Part shown: piece by piece, positions 54,037 to 62,997 of the stretch | Layout of the letters: each line of letters begins with the position of its first letter | Position numbering within the stretch: position 1 is the stretch's first letter | Assembly: GCA_045126215.1 (NCBI GenBank) | Contig: JBGVOD010000011.1 | Location: forward strand, 1-64,000 | DNA: 64,000 bases | DNA from: SVEL01 sp045126215 | GTDB lineage: Bacteria > Bacillota > Clostridia > Lachnospirales > Lachnospiraceae | Direction of reading: 5' to 3' | Translations under genes and position numbers: made by a program | Notes under the pieces: model-generated | Seen by the model: only the letters and a program-made list of their open reading frames with translations | The model's database searches: none | Told to the model about the DNA's origin: nothing

Positions 54037-55464
54037 TTACTTTTTAGCAACTCTTGCCTTTTTAAATGTTTCCTTGTAGAAATACATATTTCTATCGGCT
54101 TCATCATACAGTTCAGATATTGTCTTTTCTTCCGAATTTGCATCTCTAACAGCATTTCCATATGCTATAGATAATTTATACTTAGTACTTGATGAATTAT
54201 TAAATGACTGAACATTATCCTTGAAATCCTGAAGTAATTCTTCGTACTTATCAGTATCTTTTCCTGTCAATATTACTACGAATTCATCTCCACCCATTCT
54301 TCCGACAAATCCATTTTTTGCAAAACTCTTATTAAGTAGTTTTGCAAAATGTTTTAATGCCTCATCTCCTACATTATGTCCATATGTATCATTAATTTCT
54401 TTAAAGTCATTCAAGTCAAAATTGACAATCATAACTTTTTCTCTTCTGTTTGTATCAAGCTTATCAAGCATAATATTACATCTTGCCCTGTTATTAACAG
54501 ATGTAAGAGAATCCACAAATGCAATCTTTTCTCTTGTTGTTATCTTATAAATAAATCTTGATGTTGCTGCAAGAATAAGTACAAGTAAAACAACCGAAGC
54601 TTCCTGCGTAATAAGTATTGTCTGAAGATTTCCAATCAAATCTTTTTTCAAAATTCTTACAACTATATACCAATCTCCATATTTTATTGGATTCATAGAT
54701 GCATAATACTCATTGCCATCTATAACAATTGTCCCGAGAATATTTTCTGACTTCTCAATACCTTCTGTAATGAAATCCTTATTTTCAGATGTTTCATTAA
54801 GTTTATCATAGATATTTAATGCTCTTGTAACATATGACATATCATCCGCTGCAATATACTTACCTGTTGAATTAATTACAACAGCAGTTGTATTTCCCTG
54901 CATACTCTCTACAGCCTTATAAATATCATCTATATCCATTACAGCGCAAAGTGAACCAACTTTTTTATTACCATCATATATTGATGTACAAAGAGTTATT
55001 ATTTTCTGGTCAACGCCAAGATATGGCTCAGTAATATAGGTTTCATTATTCATTACATTTCTATAAAAAGGCTCTGAAGACTGATCTTTTACTGTATTAT
55101 CCTTTACATAGCATCCTTTACCATCTTCTGTCATAATGAACATATGTACAAATCCAAGTCTATCTGCTTTATCTTTAAGATAATTGTACTGTGTTGTCCA
55201 ATTCATTTCCTTTATCTCAGGAAGTGATGCAATGTAATTTAATGTCTCAAATTTCTTTCCAAAAATGCTGTCCAACTCGGCTGCACATTGTTTGGCTCTC
55301 TCAATTGTACTCTCTTCAGCATTACTAATGGTAGTATCATATGTTCTCGAATAGTTAACCATAGACATAACAAATAATACAACTACAGCTACTACCATCA
55401 CAATGAGCATCGCAATATCCTTTAAGCCTATTTTCACGTTGTTGAATGTACTCATTTTCTTCAT
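54037..55464 (-). CDS. dCache-GGDEF diguanylate cyclase
   Basis: 475 aa. Membrane helix (~15-38), extracellular Cache-type sensor (~45-275, with WYIVVRILKKD), second membrane helix (~285-305), GGDEF domain (~315-475) with an intact GRMGGDEFVVIL signature and D-F-K-x-I-N-D-T-Y-G-H, so c-di-GMP synthesis is expected. AGGAGG lies 6 nt before the ATG. It starts 48 nt after the surface protein gene without a terminator between them, so both are probably on one transcript. Confidence 0.93.
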   Translation of the reverse strand: MKKMSTFNNVKIGLKDIAMLIVMVVAVVVLFVMSMVNYSRTYDTTISNAEESTIERAKQCAAELDSIFGKKFETLNYIASLPEIKEMNWTTQYNYLKDKADRLGFVHMFIMTEDGKGCYVKDNTVKDQSSEPFYRNVMNNETYITEPYLGVDQKIITLCTSIYDGNKKVGSLCAVMDIDDIYKAVESMQGNTTAVVINSTGKYIAADDMSYVTRALNIYDKLNETSENKDFITEGIEKSENILGTIVIDGNEYYASMNPIKYGDWYIVVRILKKDLIGNLQTILITQEASVVLLVLILAATSRFIYKITTREKIAFVDSLTSVNNRARCNIMLDKLDTNRREKVMIVNFDLNDFKEINDTYGHNVGDEALKHFAKLLNKSFAKNGFVGRMGGDEFVVILTGKDTDKYEELLQDFKDNVQSFNNSSSTKYKLSIAYGNAVRDANSEEKTISELYDEADRNMYFYKETFKKARVAKK

Positions 55465-55512
55465 AAAAAGCCTCCTAAGTATTTTTTCAAGAAACCCTTC
55501 TAACTCTCAGAT

Positions 55513-58500
55513 TTATTCCTCATCTTGTTCTTCGTCATTAGTGTCTTTCTTTTTAATAACGAGTATAATTAATGCAACAGATGCAACAACACATATGAGT
55601 ATCAAACGTACAACATTTGTGTTATCACCTGTTTGTGTGCCAAGATTACCCTGACCACCATTTCCATTATGACCGTTATCACCAATGTACATATTCTTTG
55701 TTGTTTCGCTTTCGCCATTTTCTTCAGCTTTAGAAGTGCTTACATCTCCTGATTCACTACTATCATTACTGATGTCCTCACTTATTATCTCTCCACTTGT
55801 TGTTTCCTCAACTGAAGTTGTTTCAGTTTCTTCTCTAGACCATTTAGGATATAGAACAATATCCCCCGTATTGCCTTTTGAAATAACAGAAACTGGATTT
55901 CCAAGCTCATCTACGAAACCATCAAACTTGTATCCCTCTTTATTTATTTCACGTAATACTATCTCATCTTCTACCGTATATGTCAATGGGTTTGTATTAA
56001 TCATTTCTTCATCTATACCATCATAGATAATATTATACTGTCTAATCACAAAATCAGCAGTAAGTACAATATCACTACTTGGCATTAAGAATAAGTATAA
56101 TCCTTCACTTTCATTTACCGGAGAAACAATCATCCTATTATTTGCAGGTACTGTCATTACTCTTCGTAAATTTCTTACAACCAATGAATTATCAGACTCT
56201 GTATCTATCTTTTCATAACACAGTGAGTTTTCAAGAAGCTTATAGCCATTTTCTGCATTTACTCGTATAAAAATACTTGTTTCAGCTTTGAACTCATTTC
56301 CTTCCTGTGGATAGATAATTTCAATACTTCCTTTTGCATCTTCAGGAATATTAATCGTCAGGCTGTATAATCCTGTATATCCACTAGGCCAGTCAGGCTT
56401 AAGTACAAGATTACCAGTTGACCACATATCTACGCCACTAATAGGTACAGTTGTTACTTCATCAAAGTTTGTGTCATCATTGTCCTGAACCACTACTAAC
56501 CATGGAATTCCATCTACAATGTCAACGAACTCAAATTCATCAAAGATTGTATATTTTATTCTGTTTGAATCATTTGAATATCCTCTTAAGTCCCAATACT
56601 CAATCTTAAACTCAGAAAGTTCAACTCGTATATCTACGTCAATATACGTTCTATCCTTTACATCATCTGGAACATTGATATACTGCTTATTATTATTTCT
56701 AATCTTCTTAACAGTATTTTCGTCCTGATTACTTGTATATTCATACTTGATTGAAAAATCATATGGTGCCTCGTCAGAGCTTGCAAGCATAATGCCCTGT
56801 CCCAGTTCAACTACCTTCTGATTTCCATTCTGATCTGTCATAACCTGTCCATTTGAATCAATTGCAACAAATTCAAAATATACTTTATCATTTGGTATAA
56901 CATACGCAACTCTTCTTGTTTCTCCTGTAGAGGGATCAATCTCCTCCGTTATATCTATGACATACTTGCTGTCATAAACTTCGTCATACAAATATGGTAT
57001 TGCTATAATATTAGGAGACACTTCATTTGTCTTGGAATCATACACTGTAATATCAAGTGCAAATTTATCGATTTCCTCCCAATTAGCAACGAAGATATAA
57101 TTTCCCAAGGTAGAAATCTCAGTTACATATGGATCAGTACTTCCATTAGCCACAGCACTCTTAAAGCCTGTAAACTTGTGGTATCTGTCATATCTTGAAT
57201 TGATACTGATATAGTCACTTCCAAGAATTTCTGCAAGTGTAGCAGGTAACTCCATTGTTTCAATTGTATATGTATATTCTTTCCATGGAGTCTGGCTATT
57301 CACTCCATCGAAGAATTGAATAGTGTATTCCTTTGCAATAAACGATGAACTGTTATTATTTACATATACATCTTTTCCGTCTAATCCTATAGTATAGGCT
57401 ACCGCATTATCCTGCCAGTTATCTATAAATGAATTAGCATTTATTATTCCAATACTCCAGTTTGTAGGAGATATTTCATATCCATATTTTGCAGAAATAT
57501 TAAGGGTGATTGAATCTACTGCATCTGTAATAAGAACTCTATAATATGTATGTCCGTTCTCGTTGTATTCAGATGTTCTATCAGCCTCAAGTCTTGTGGC
57601 ACCCATCATTACATATATATCTGTTGCGTTGTAAAACTCCTTGTCAATATATATAAAATATCTGTTTTTCTTATAATTAAGTCTTACTGTAAGTTTTGAT
57701 ACTATAGGTGCTTTCGTATACTGTCTTCCATTTTCTGCTGAATATAGTGTTCCATCTGTTCCGTCAATTGTGAATCCAATAAAATCATAATACTGAACAC
57801 TCGGTATCTGATATCCAAGTTCACCTGATGGGTCAAGTGTAAATGTACTTCCATATGGAACAGTTGTTGTTGCAACTGTAACGTCCTGACCATTATTTAC
57901 TTCTTCAACAGCATAAACTGTTGTAATTTCGCAGCTCCATTTTGCCGTTAAGCTTATCTTTCCATTATTAATAATAGAACCATCAAGCATATCTGCTGAC
58001 GTAATTTGTGTTATCTTTGTTGTAGTTCCTGTCAGATACCAGCCTTCAAACACCAAATCATTTACAGTTGGATTCTTAAGTACAAGGGTCTGTCCATATG
58101 AATATGTTGTCTCTGACGGTGCCTGATATCCATGATCTGCTACATCTGTTACAATAAATCCATTCTTATATTCAATTTCTATTTCTCCACCATATACAAC
58201 CTGAACTGTAGCTCCATTTTCCGGCATTACAAATGATGCAACATAATATGGATTGTCCGGGTCATCTACATTCTTCGTAACAGGATAATTCACCTCACCA
58301 ACCTTAATTGATGAAACTTCTATTGTATTAGGTACATCATATACTCTGACAGCAATATTTTTTCCGGCACCTACGCCATATACATGTGATGAACCTTGTG
58401 GAAACTTTTCATCATCATTCTGGAACACTCTTATAGTCTGTGTACTTGTAATATAACTGCTGTCACTGATTGTAAGAAGTGACTTTGGTGTTGCAGGCAA

Positions 58501-59940
58501 ATATACAAATAAATTGTTTTTATTTGATGCAGTAGCCGTTTTTGCATGTCCACGGCCTTTATATACATACATATCAGTATCAAAATTAAATTCACCATAT
58601 GTATAATCACCAGTGGAACTATCATTTTTCCTACTAAACGCATAATCAACAGTATATTGTGAATCATACAAATCGTTTGAAACAACAAACTGACCAATCG
58701 CCGAAGTATCAATATCAAATCCTCGATTCGCTCCTTCTGTTGCCTCACTTACATCAACAACAAATTCATACAATCTCTCTCCATGGGAATTTACAGGATT
58801 GTTCTGGAATCTGTTGTTTGAAGTATTAAAATACAAAGATCCACCATCTATTATCGTCTTACCGGCAGAACCATTTTCTCCACCGCCACTATTTTTTCCG
58901 CCACCAATACCATAATGATTTGAATCATTTATGTAGATTGAAACTGTTCCCTGTGTAAGTGTAAAATCTCCTGCCTTTGCAGCCGGTCTCTCGATGCTAT
59001 TACTTCCACCGCCACCAATTGCAGCACCATAACCATATGATTCAATCTTTATATCCATTGTTCCGTTAATTTTTACACTTGATGCTCTAGGAGTTGAATC
59101 AAGGAAAAACTCCTGTCCAAGATAATATTCTGCTTCATCATCAAAATTTGGATCAAGCTCTTTTAAATAATCATAAGCACTAAAAGTGCCAGAATTTCCA
59201 TTTGCATCAATTCCATACATAGGACTAAACTCTACTCCAGTTCCTGGACTTAACTGAATAGAGTTATCAATGATTGAACTTTCAGAAGAACCTATTCCTG
59301 CACCATATCCACTTGTATTTTTAACATTAAGAGTGTTGATATTGTCAGAGCCATCATCAGTAATAGTAAGTACTGTCTCATATTTTTTTTCAACAACTGT
59401 TAACAAATCTTCTATTCTACAATACTGTCCAACAGTTTCAGATTCTGACAATTTAACAAGTGAAGCATTCAAACTTTGAGCCTCAATAACAGCTGATTTT
59501 GCGTTTGCACAATTAATGCTTAAAGTATTATCACCACTAACCTTTAATGTATAATTGCATGTAGTACCAGAACCAGCCGGTTTAAAAGAAAGTACAGGCA
59601 TATCTTCTGAATTGGCAATATTCAGTTTCTCTACAACAATAGTAACATTGCTGACATTCTCATTTGCAGGTATAATTTGAAGTGAAACATTATTTTTTAA
59701 TAACCCATCACCAACGATTGTATACGTTCCATCTGATACTGTACATTTGTATATTTGATTTTCATCACTAACATTTATTGTTGTACTATTAATACTTACT
59801 TCAGCAATTGCCTCTACCTTATTTATATTCATAAATATAACAGTAAACATTGCTATTAGAAATACGACAAAAAAAGCCGCACTCAAAAAAACTTTCTGTT
59901 TTTTCATAAAAACGTCCCTAATTTTTTTTCTTATCTTCAT
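55513..59940 (-). CDS. Large wall-anchored surface protein with InlB-type repeats
   Basis: 1475 aa. Signal peptide (~1-42, basic MKIRKKIRDVFMKKQK then a hydrophobic stretch), a long extracellular region rich in beta strands, Gly-rich segments (~300-360), at least two Listeria-Bacteroides/InlB B-type repeats (e.g. around FEGWYLTGTTTKI...LTAKWS and YKFDGFVDELG...VLYPKWS), a Thr/Ser/Glu-rich wall-spanning tail, then LGTQTGD (~1433), a membrane helix and a charged end. That end is like a sortase signal but not LPxTG. Probably an adhesin; ligand unknown. AGGAGG lies 7 nt before the ATG. Confidence 0.85.
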   Translation of the reverse strand: MKIRKKIRDVFMKKQKVFLSAAFFVVFLIAMFTVIFMNINKVEAIAEVSINSTTINVSDENQIYKCTVSDGTYTIVGDGLLKNNVSLQIIPANENVSNVTIVVEKLNIANSEDMPVLSFKPAGSGTTCNYTLKVSGDNTLSINCANAKSAVIEAQSLNASLVKLSESETVGQYCRIEDLLTVVEKKYETVLTITDDGSDNINTLNVKNTSGYGAGIGSSESSIIDNSIQLSPGTGVEFSPMYGIDANGNSGTFSAYDYLKELDPNFDDEAEYYLGQEFFLDSTPRASSVKINGTMDIKIESYGYGAAIGGGGSNSIERPAAKAGDFTLTQGTVSIYINDSNHYGIGGGKNSGGGENGSAGKTIIDGGSLYFNTSNNRFQNNPVNSHGERLYEFVVDVSEATEGANRGFDIDTSAIGQFVVSNDLYDSQYTVDYAFSRKNDSSTGDYTYGEFNFDTDMYVYKGRGHAKTATASNKNNLFVYLPATPKSLLTISDSSYITSTQTIRVFQNDDEKFPQGSSHVYGVGAGKNIAVRVYDVPNTIEVSSIKVGEVNYPVTKNVDDPDNPYYVASFVMPENGATVQVVYGGEIEIEYKNGFIVTDVADHGYQAPSETTYSYGQTLVLKNPTVNDLVFEGWYLTGTTTKITQITSADMLDGSIINNGKISLTAKWSCEITTVYAVEEVNNGQDVTVATTTVPYGSTFTLDPSGELGYQIPSVQYYDFIGFTIDGTDGTLYSAENGRQYTKAPIVSKLTVRLNYKKNRYFIYIDKEFYNATDIYVMMGATRLEADRTSEYNENGHTYYRVLITDAVDSITLNISAKYGYEISPTNWSIGIINANSFIDNWQDNAVAYTIGLDGKDVYVNNNSSSFIAKEYTIQFFDGVNSQTPWKEYTYTIETMELPATLAEILGSDYISINSRYDRYHKFTGFKSAVANGSTDPYVTEISTLGNYIFVANWEEIDKFALDITVYDSKTNEVSPNIIAIPYLYDEVYDSKYVIDITEEIDPSTGETRRVAYVIPNDKVYFEFVAIDSNGQVMTDQNGNQKVVELGQGIMLASSDEAPYDFSIKYEYTSNQDENTVKKIRNNNKQYINVPDDVKDRTYIDVDIRVELSEFKIEYWDLRGYSNDSNRIKYTIFDEFEFVDIVDGIPWLVVVQDNDDTNFDEVTTVPISGVDMWSTGNLVLKPDWPSGYTGLYSLTINIPEDAKGSIEIIYPQEGNEFKAETSIFIRVNAENGYKLLENSLCYEKIDTESDNSLVVRNLRRVMTVPANNRMIVSPVNESEGLYLFLMPSSDIVLTADFVIRQYNIIYDGIDEEMINTNPLTYTVEDEIVLREINKEGYKFDGFVDELGNPVSVISKGNTGDIVLYPKWSREETETTSVEETTSGEIISEDISNDSSESGDVSTSKAEENGESETTKNMYIGDNGHNGNGGQGNLGTQTGDNTNVVRLILICVVASVALIILVIKKKDTNDEEQDEE

Positions 59941-60187
59941 GGCAATCCCTCCTTGGAAAACCTAAAACTATATGCATTTGTTATTTCACTATGTGACAAA
60001 GTCCATTTTGCCACTTTATTAACCCTAATATATCACACTATTTACAATAATTCTACTGTTTTTTTAATTTTTTGTTTTTAAATTCGCGATTTTTTAATTC
60101 TTAAATTTTAATTCTTGGCTTTTCTAGTTCTTGTTTTTTATTTTTTGAATTTTTAAATTTAAAGCTACATATACAAAACAAAAAGTT

Positions 60188-60283
60188 TTTTTACCTTATA
60201 AAATTAATATGTTCAAAAATACTTGTGCAATATGCGACTACATCACAAAAACACTTTGAACATATTAACTTTATAAGTAAAAA
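60188..60283. repeat. Long inverted repeat between chemoreceptor and surface protein genes
   Basis: Arms 60197-60218 and 60255-60276 match at 21 of 22 positions and extend outward with one bulge into T7/A7 runs. The 36-nt loop contains TTGTG...CACAA. Such symmetry exceeds an ordinary terminator and may be a small transposon-like repeat. Confidence 0.7.
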
Positions 60284-60317
60284 AACGATTACACCAACAA
60301 CCATCAGTGTAACCGTT
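60284..60317 (-). terminator. Terminator of the chemoreceptor gene
   Basis: AACGATTACAC/GTGTAACCGTT arms (one mismatch) followed by TTTTTTT on the minus strand. Confidence 0.85.
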
Positions 60318-60351
60318 TGTATAAATTTTAAAAATTCAAATTATATATGCC

Positions 60352-62079
60352 TTATTCCTCCTTCTGTGCAAGTTGTTCTTCTGACGTAATAAACACACTA
60401 ACAACCTTTTCAAGCTTATCAGATATTTCCTTTAAACTATTTGAATTTTGCTCTGTTGATACCATAATAGATGAAACCATATCAATAGATGCGCTTGTTT
60501 CTTCTGTACTTGCAGCATTTTCTTCTGCTATTGCTGTAAGATTCTGTACAATGTCTACAACCTCTACTCTGGCATTATCAAGCTGTGCTGTTTTTTTCTC
60601 AATATTTGATATGCTAAGGACAGACCTGTCAATGCCTTCTTTAACTTCAACAAAAGCTTTTTCTGTCTTTAATACATTTTCATCTTGGCTATTAACTACA
60701 ACCTTAACATTTTCCATTGTTTCTACTGACTTTCTGGACTCTTCCATAAGAAGCTCTATAATCTCAGTAATTTTTGCAGCAGATTCATTTGACTGTTCTG
60801 CAAGTTTTTGAATTTCTGAAGCAACTACCGCAAATCCCTTACCTGCCTCTCCAGCCCTTGCAGCTTCAATAGATGCATTAAGTGATAAAAGATTAGTTTC
60901 TGTTGCAATATTTGTAATCATATCTGCAGCTTCTTTAATCTTCATTGCAGATTCGTTTGTAACATTTGTCTGATATGCAATAACATCAATAGCGCTCTTT
61001 GTCTGTTCATTTACACTTTGAAGCTCTTTTATTATATGAAGGGCTTCATTTCCTGCAGCGCTCATATCGTCTGCATTCTTAATAAGGCTGTCAACTTCTT
61101 CTTTTGTTTCACCTATTATATTGCCCATAATGATAATCTTCTCTGTAGCTTCCTGAGTATCCGTAGCCTGACTGGTAGCTCCTTCTGCGATATCTCCTAC
61201 AGCTATATCCACTTGTTCAACTGCCTGATTTGTTTCCGTAATATTATTAAACAGTTCATCAGCTGCCAAATATACATTTCTACTTTCGCCTTTTATTTCA
61301 TTTACAGTTTCAATAAGTTTATCTTTCAGTTTATTTGTTGCATCCTGAATCATACCAATTTCATCTTTGTTTTTCTTTGATGTACTTTTTGATACAAAGT
61401 CAAGTTCTGCAATCTTATTAATATCTTTCGCACTGGAAATAATAGGTTTTGCAATAATCTTTGTCAATACAAATGTGACTATAAAGCACAATACTAACGC
61501 TAATATAGAGCCCAAAATTGATCTCTCAATTAAATAATTACATTCAGATAAAGCATCATCCTTATCATCGGAAATTACAAGAATAAAATTTCTAATACTA
61601 CTTACATAATATGCTGAATATTTTGTTGAACCCTTATATTCATATTCAATTACCCCGTTTCTTTCCATCTTTCCGCCGGCATTCATTTCTTCAAGAAGCT
61701 TTTTTACAGCATCATTTTCCACCGGTTTTCCAATCTTATCTGCCGTTGGATGATAAAGCATTATTCCCTCTTGATTCACTAAATATGCATAACTGCTTTC
61801 GTCTCCCTCAATTTTGAGATCTGCAATATTTTCATACAAATTGTATCGCGACAATGCAACTTCACTTGTCTCTCTTATAGACATTCTCTCCAGCACCCCG
61901 CCCGCATGTAATACGATATCTTTCATATAGTTTTGTTTTACTTCTGTCATATTATCTCTTGTAAGTGGAATGATATTCCATAAATTAATAAAATTTGCAA
62001 AAAAAATTCCAACTACTGCCATAAGTAATATTTTTGTTCTGATAGACCTATAGAAAGGTATACTTGTCTTTTTCTCCAT
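60352..62079 (-). CDS. Methyl-accepting chemotaxis protein
   Basis: 575 aa from an ATG 9 nt after GGAGG. Membrane helix (~18-40), extracellular Cache-like sensor (~45-185, with DESSYAYLVNQEGIMLYHPTADKIG-type strand), second helix (~190-212), HAMP (~213-265), and the cytoplasmic signalling domain with the hairpin tip LNASIEAARAGEAGKGFAVVASEIQKLAEQS. It directs CheA and implies the cell is motile. It is a lone gene, transcribed towards its own terminator. Confidence 0.95.
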   Translation of the reverse strand: MEKKTSIPFYRSIRTKILLMAVVGIFFANFINLWNIIPLTRDNMTEVKQNYMKDIVLHAGGVLERMSIRETSEVALSRYNLYENIADLKIEGDESSYAYLVNQEGIMLYHPTADKIGKPVENDAVKKLLEEMNAGGKMERNGVIEYEYKGSTKYSAYYVSSIRNFILVISDDKDDALSECNYLIERSILGSILALVLCFIVTFVLTKIIAKPIISSAKDINKIAELDFVSKSTSKKNKDEIGMIQDATNKLKDKLIETVNEIKGESRNVYLAADELFNNITETNQAVEQVDIAVGDIAEGATSQATDTQEATEKIIIMGNIIGETKEEVDSLIKNADDMSAAGNEALHIIKELQSVNEQTKSAIDVIAYQTNVTNESAMKIKEAADMITNIATETNLLSLNASIEAARAGEAGKGFAVVASEIQKLAEQSNESAAKITEIIELLMEESRKSVETMENVKVVVNSQDENVLKTEKAFVEVKEGIDRSVLSISNIEKKTAQLDNARVEVVDIVQNLTAIAEENAASTEETSASIDMVSSIMVSTEQNSNSLKEISDKLEKVVSVFITSEEQLAQKEE

Positions 62080-62156
62080 ACACGAAATCCTCCAATTTTT
62101 TACGTTCAAAAATATATGTATAGTATATCATAACATTTTTACAAAATAAATAAAAA

Positions 62157-62185
62157 TTGCAAATAATTTTATCTTATATTATAAT
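62157..62185 (+). promoter_or_regulatory. Promoter of the ABC ATPase operon
   Basis: -35 TTGCAA (62157-62162), 17-bp spacer, -10 TATAAT (62180-62185). The leader is about 85 nt. Confidence 0.85.
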
Positions 62186-62278
62186 GTGGTTGTTAATTTA
62201 TAACTATTGTAGGAATATGTGTTTTTACATAATAAACTTATATATTCCAAAGGTTAGAAATAAGGCAATTGAAACACC

Positions 62279-62959
62279 ATGAATAAATTTAAGCTTAATA
62301 TTAACTCAATTTCAAAAAATTACAAGAAAAAGTCTGTTCTTTCTGACGTAAACTTTTCACTTTCAAATGGTGAATGCATAGGCATTATAGGCATGAATGG
62401 TTCAGGTAAGACCACTCTGTTTAACACTATTGCAGGTGAGACCAAGCAAACCTCTGGGGAAATTTCTCTAGAAATAGATGGACAGATATCTTCAAACTAT
62501 GTTAAGCATATTGGATATGTTCCACAGGAAAATCCTTTACTTTATGATTTAACAGCATATGATAATCTCAGATTATGGTATTGTGACAGTCCGCTTGATT
62601 TAAAATCCGAATTTGAAAATGGGATGTTAAATATGCTTGGTATAAACGAATTTAAAAATGTGTTAGTAAAAAAGCTGTCAGGTGGTATGAAAAAAAGATT
62701 ATCCATTGGAATTGCATTAGCTTCCAACCCTGATATTTTATTATTGGATGAACCAAATGCAGCTTTAGATCTGGTTGCAAAAAAAATAATTAAAGATTAT
62801 TTACTTTCTTTTAAATCAGATTCTAAAGGCATACTTATTGCAACGCACGATGAGGGTGTACTAAATATATGTGATAAAATATATGTATTAAAAAACGGAA
62901 CCCTTAATCCAATTGACAAAAATTGTCGTGGTGATCAACTTATTTCATATATTAAATAA
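62279..62959 (+). CDS. ABC transporter ATPase
   Basis: 226 aa. Walker A GMNGSGKTT, Q-loop, signature LSGGMKKRLSIGIAL, Walker B DILLLDEPNAALD, H-switch ATHDE. The signature and lone N-terminal domain resemble the ATPases of drug/bacteriocin-export or ABC-2 systems. The ribosome site is poor, so expression may be low. The next gene, 38 nt downstream, is not a typical permease, so the membrane partner is unknown and may lie beyond the window. Confidence 0.88.
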   Translation: MNKFKLNINSISKNYKKKSVLSDVNFSLSNGECIGIIGMNGSGKTTLFNTIAGETKQTSGEISLEIDGQISSNYVKHIGYVPQENPLLYDLTAYDNLRLWYCDSPLDLKSEFENGMLNMLGINEFKNVLVKKLSGGMKKRLSIGIALASNPDILLLDEPNAALDLVAKKIIKDYLLSFKSDSKGILIATHDEGVLNICDKIYVLKNGTLNPIDKNCRGDQLISYIK

Positions 62960-62997
62960 CAAAGAGTTATAAATAATTCACATATGGAGGTTTTAAA

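Larger units (their letters stand above)
59941..60351. other. Gene-free region upstream of the surface protein gene
   Basis: AT-rich; holds the leader of the surface protein, a TTGTAA...TATATT stretch near 60035-60055 of doubtful promoter value, a long inverted repeat (60188-60283) and the chemoreceptor terminator. No c-di-GMP riboswitch motif was recognised. Confidence 0.55.

Noticed and set aside
53979..54161. 60-codon frame over the end of the diguanylate cyclase gene
   Set aside because: Its apparent coding overlaps the GGDEF 3' end in another frame and it lacks a ribosome site.
58431..58748. Minus-strand frame inside the surface protein gene
   Set aside because: It is an alternate frame within a continuous 1475-codon gene on the same strand, without its own ribosome site.
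59941..60200. c-di-GMP riboswitch upstream of the surface protein
   Set aside because: Searched by eye because a cyclase is downstream; the conserved GEMM core was not found in the AT-rich leader.
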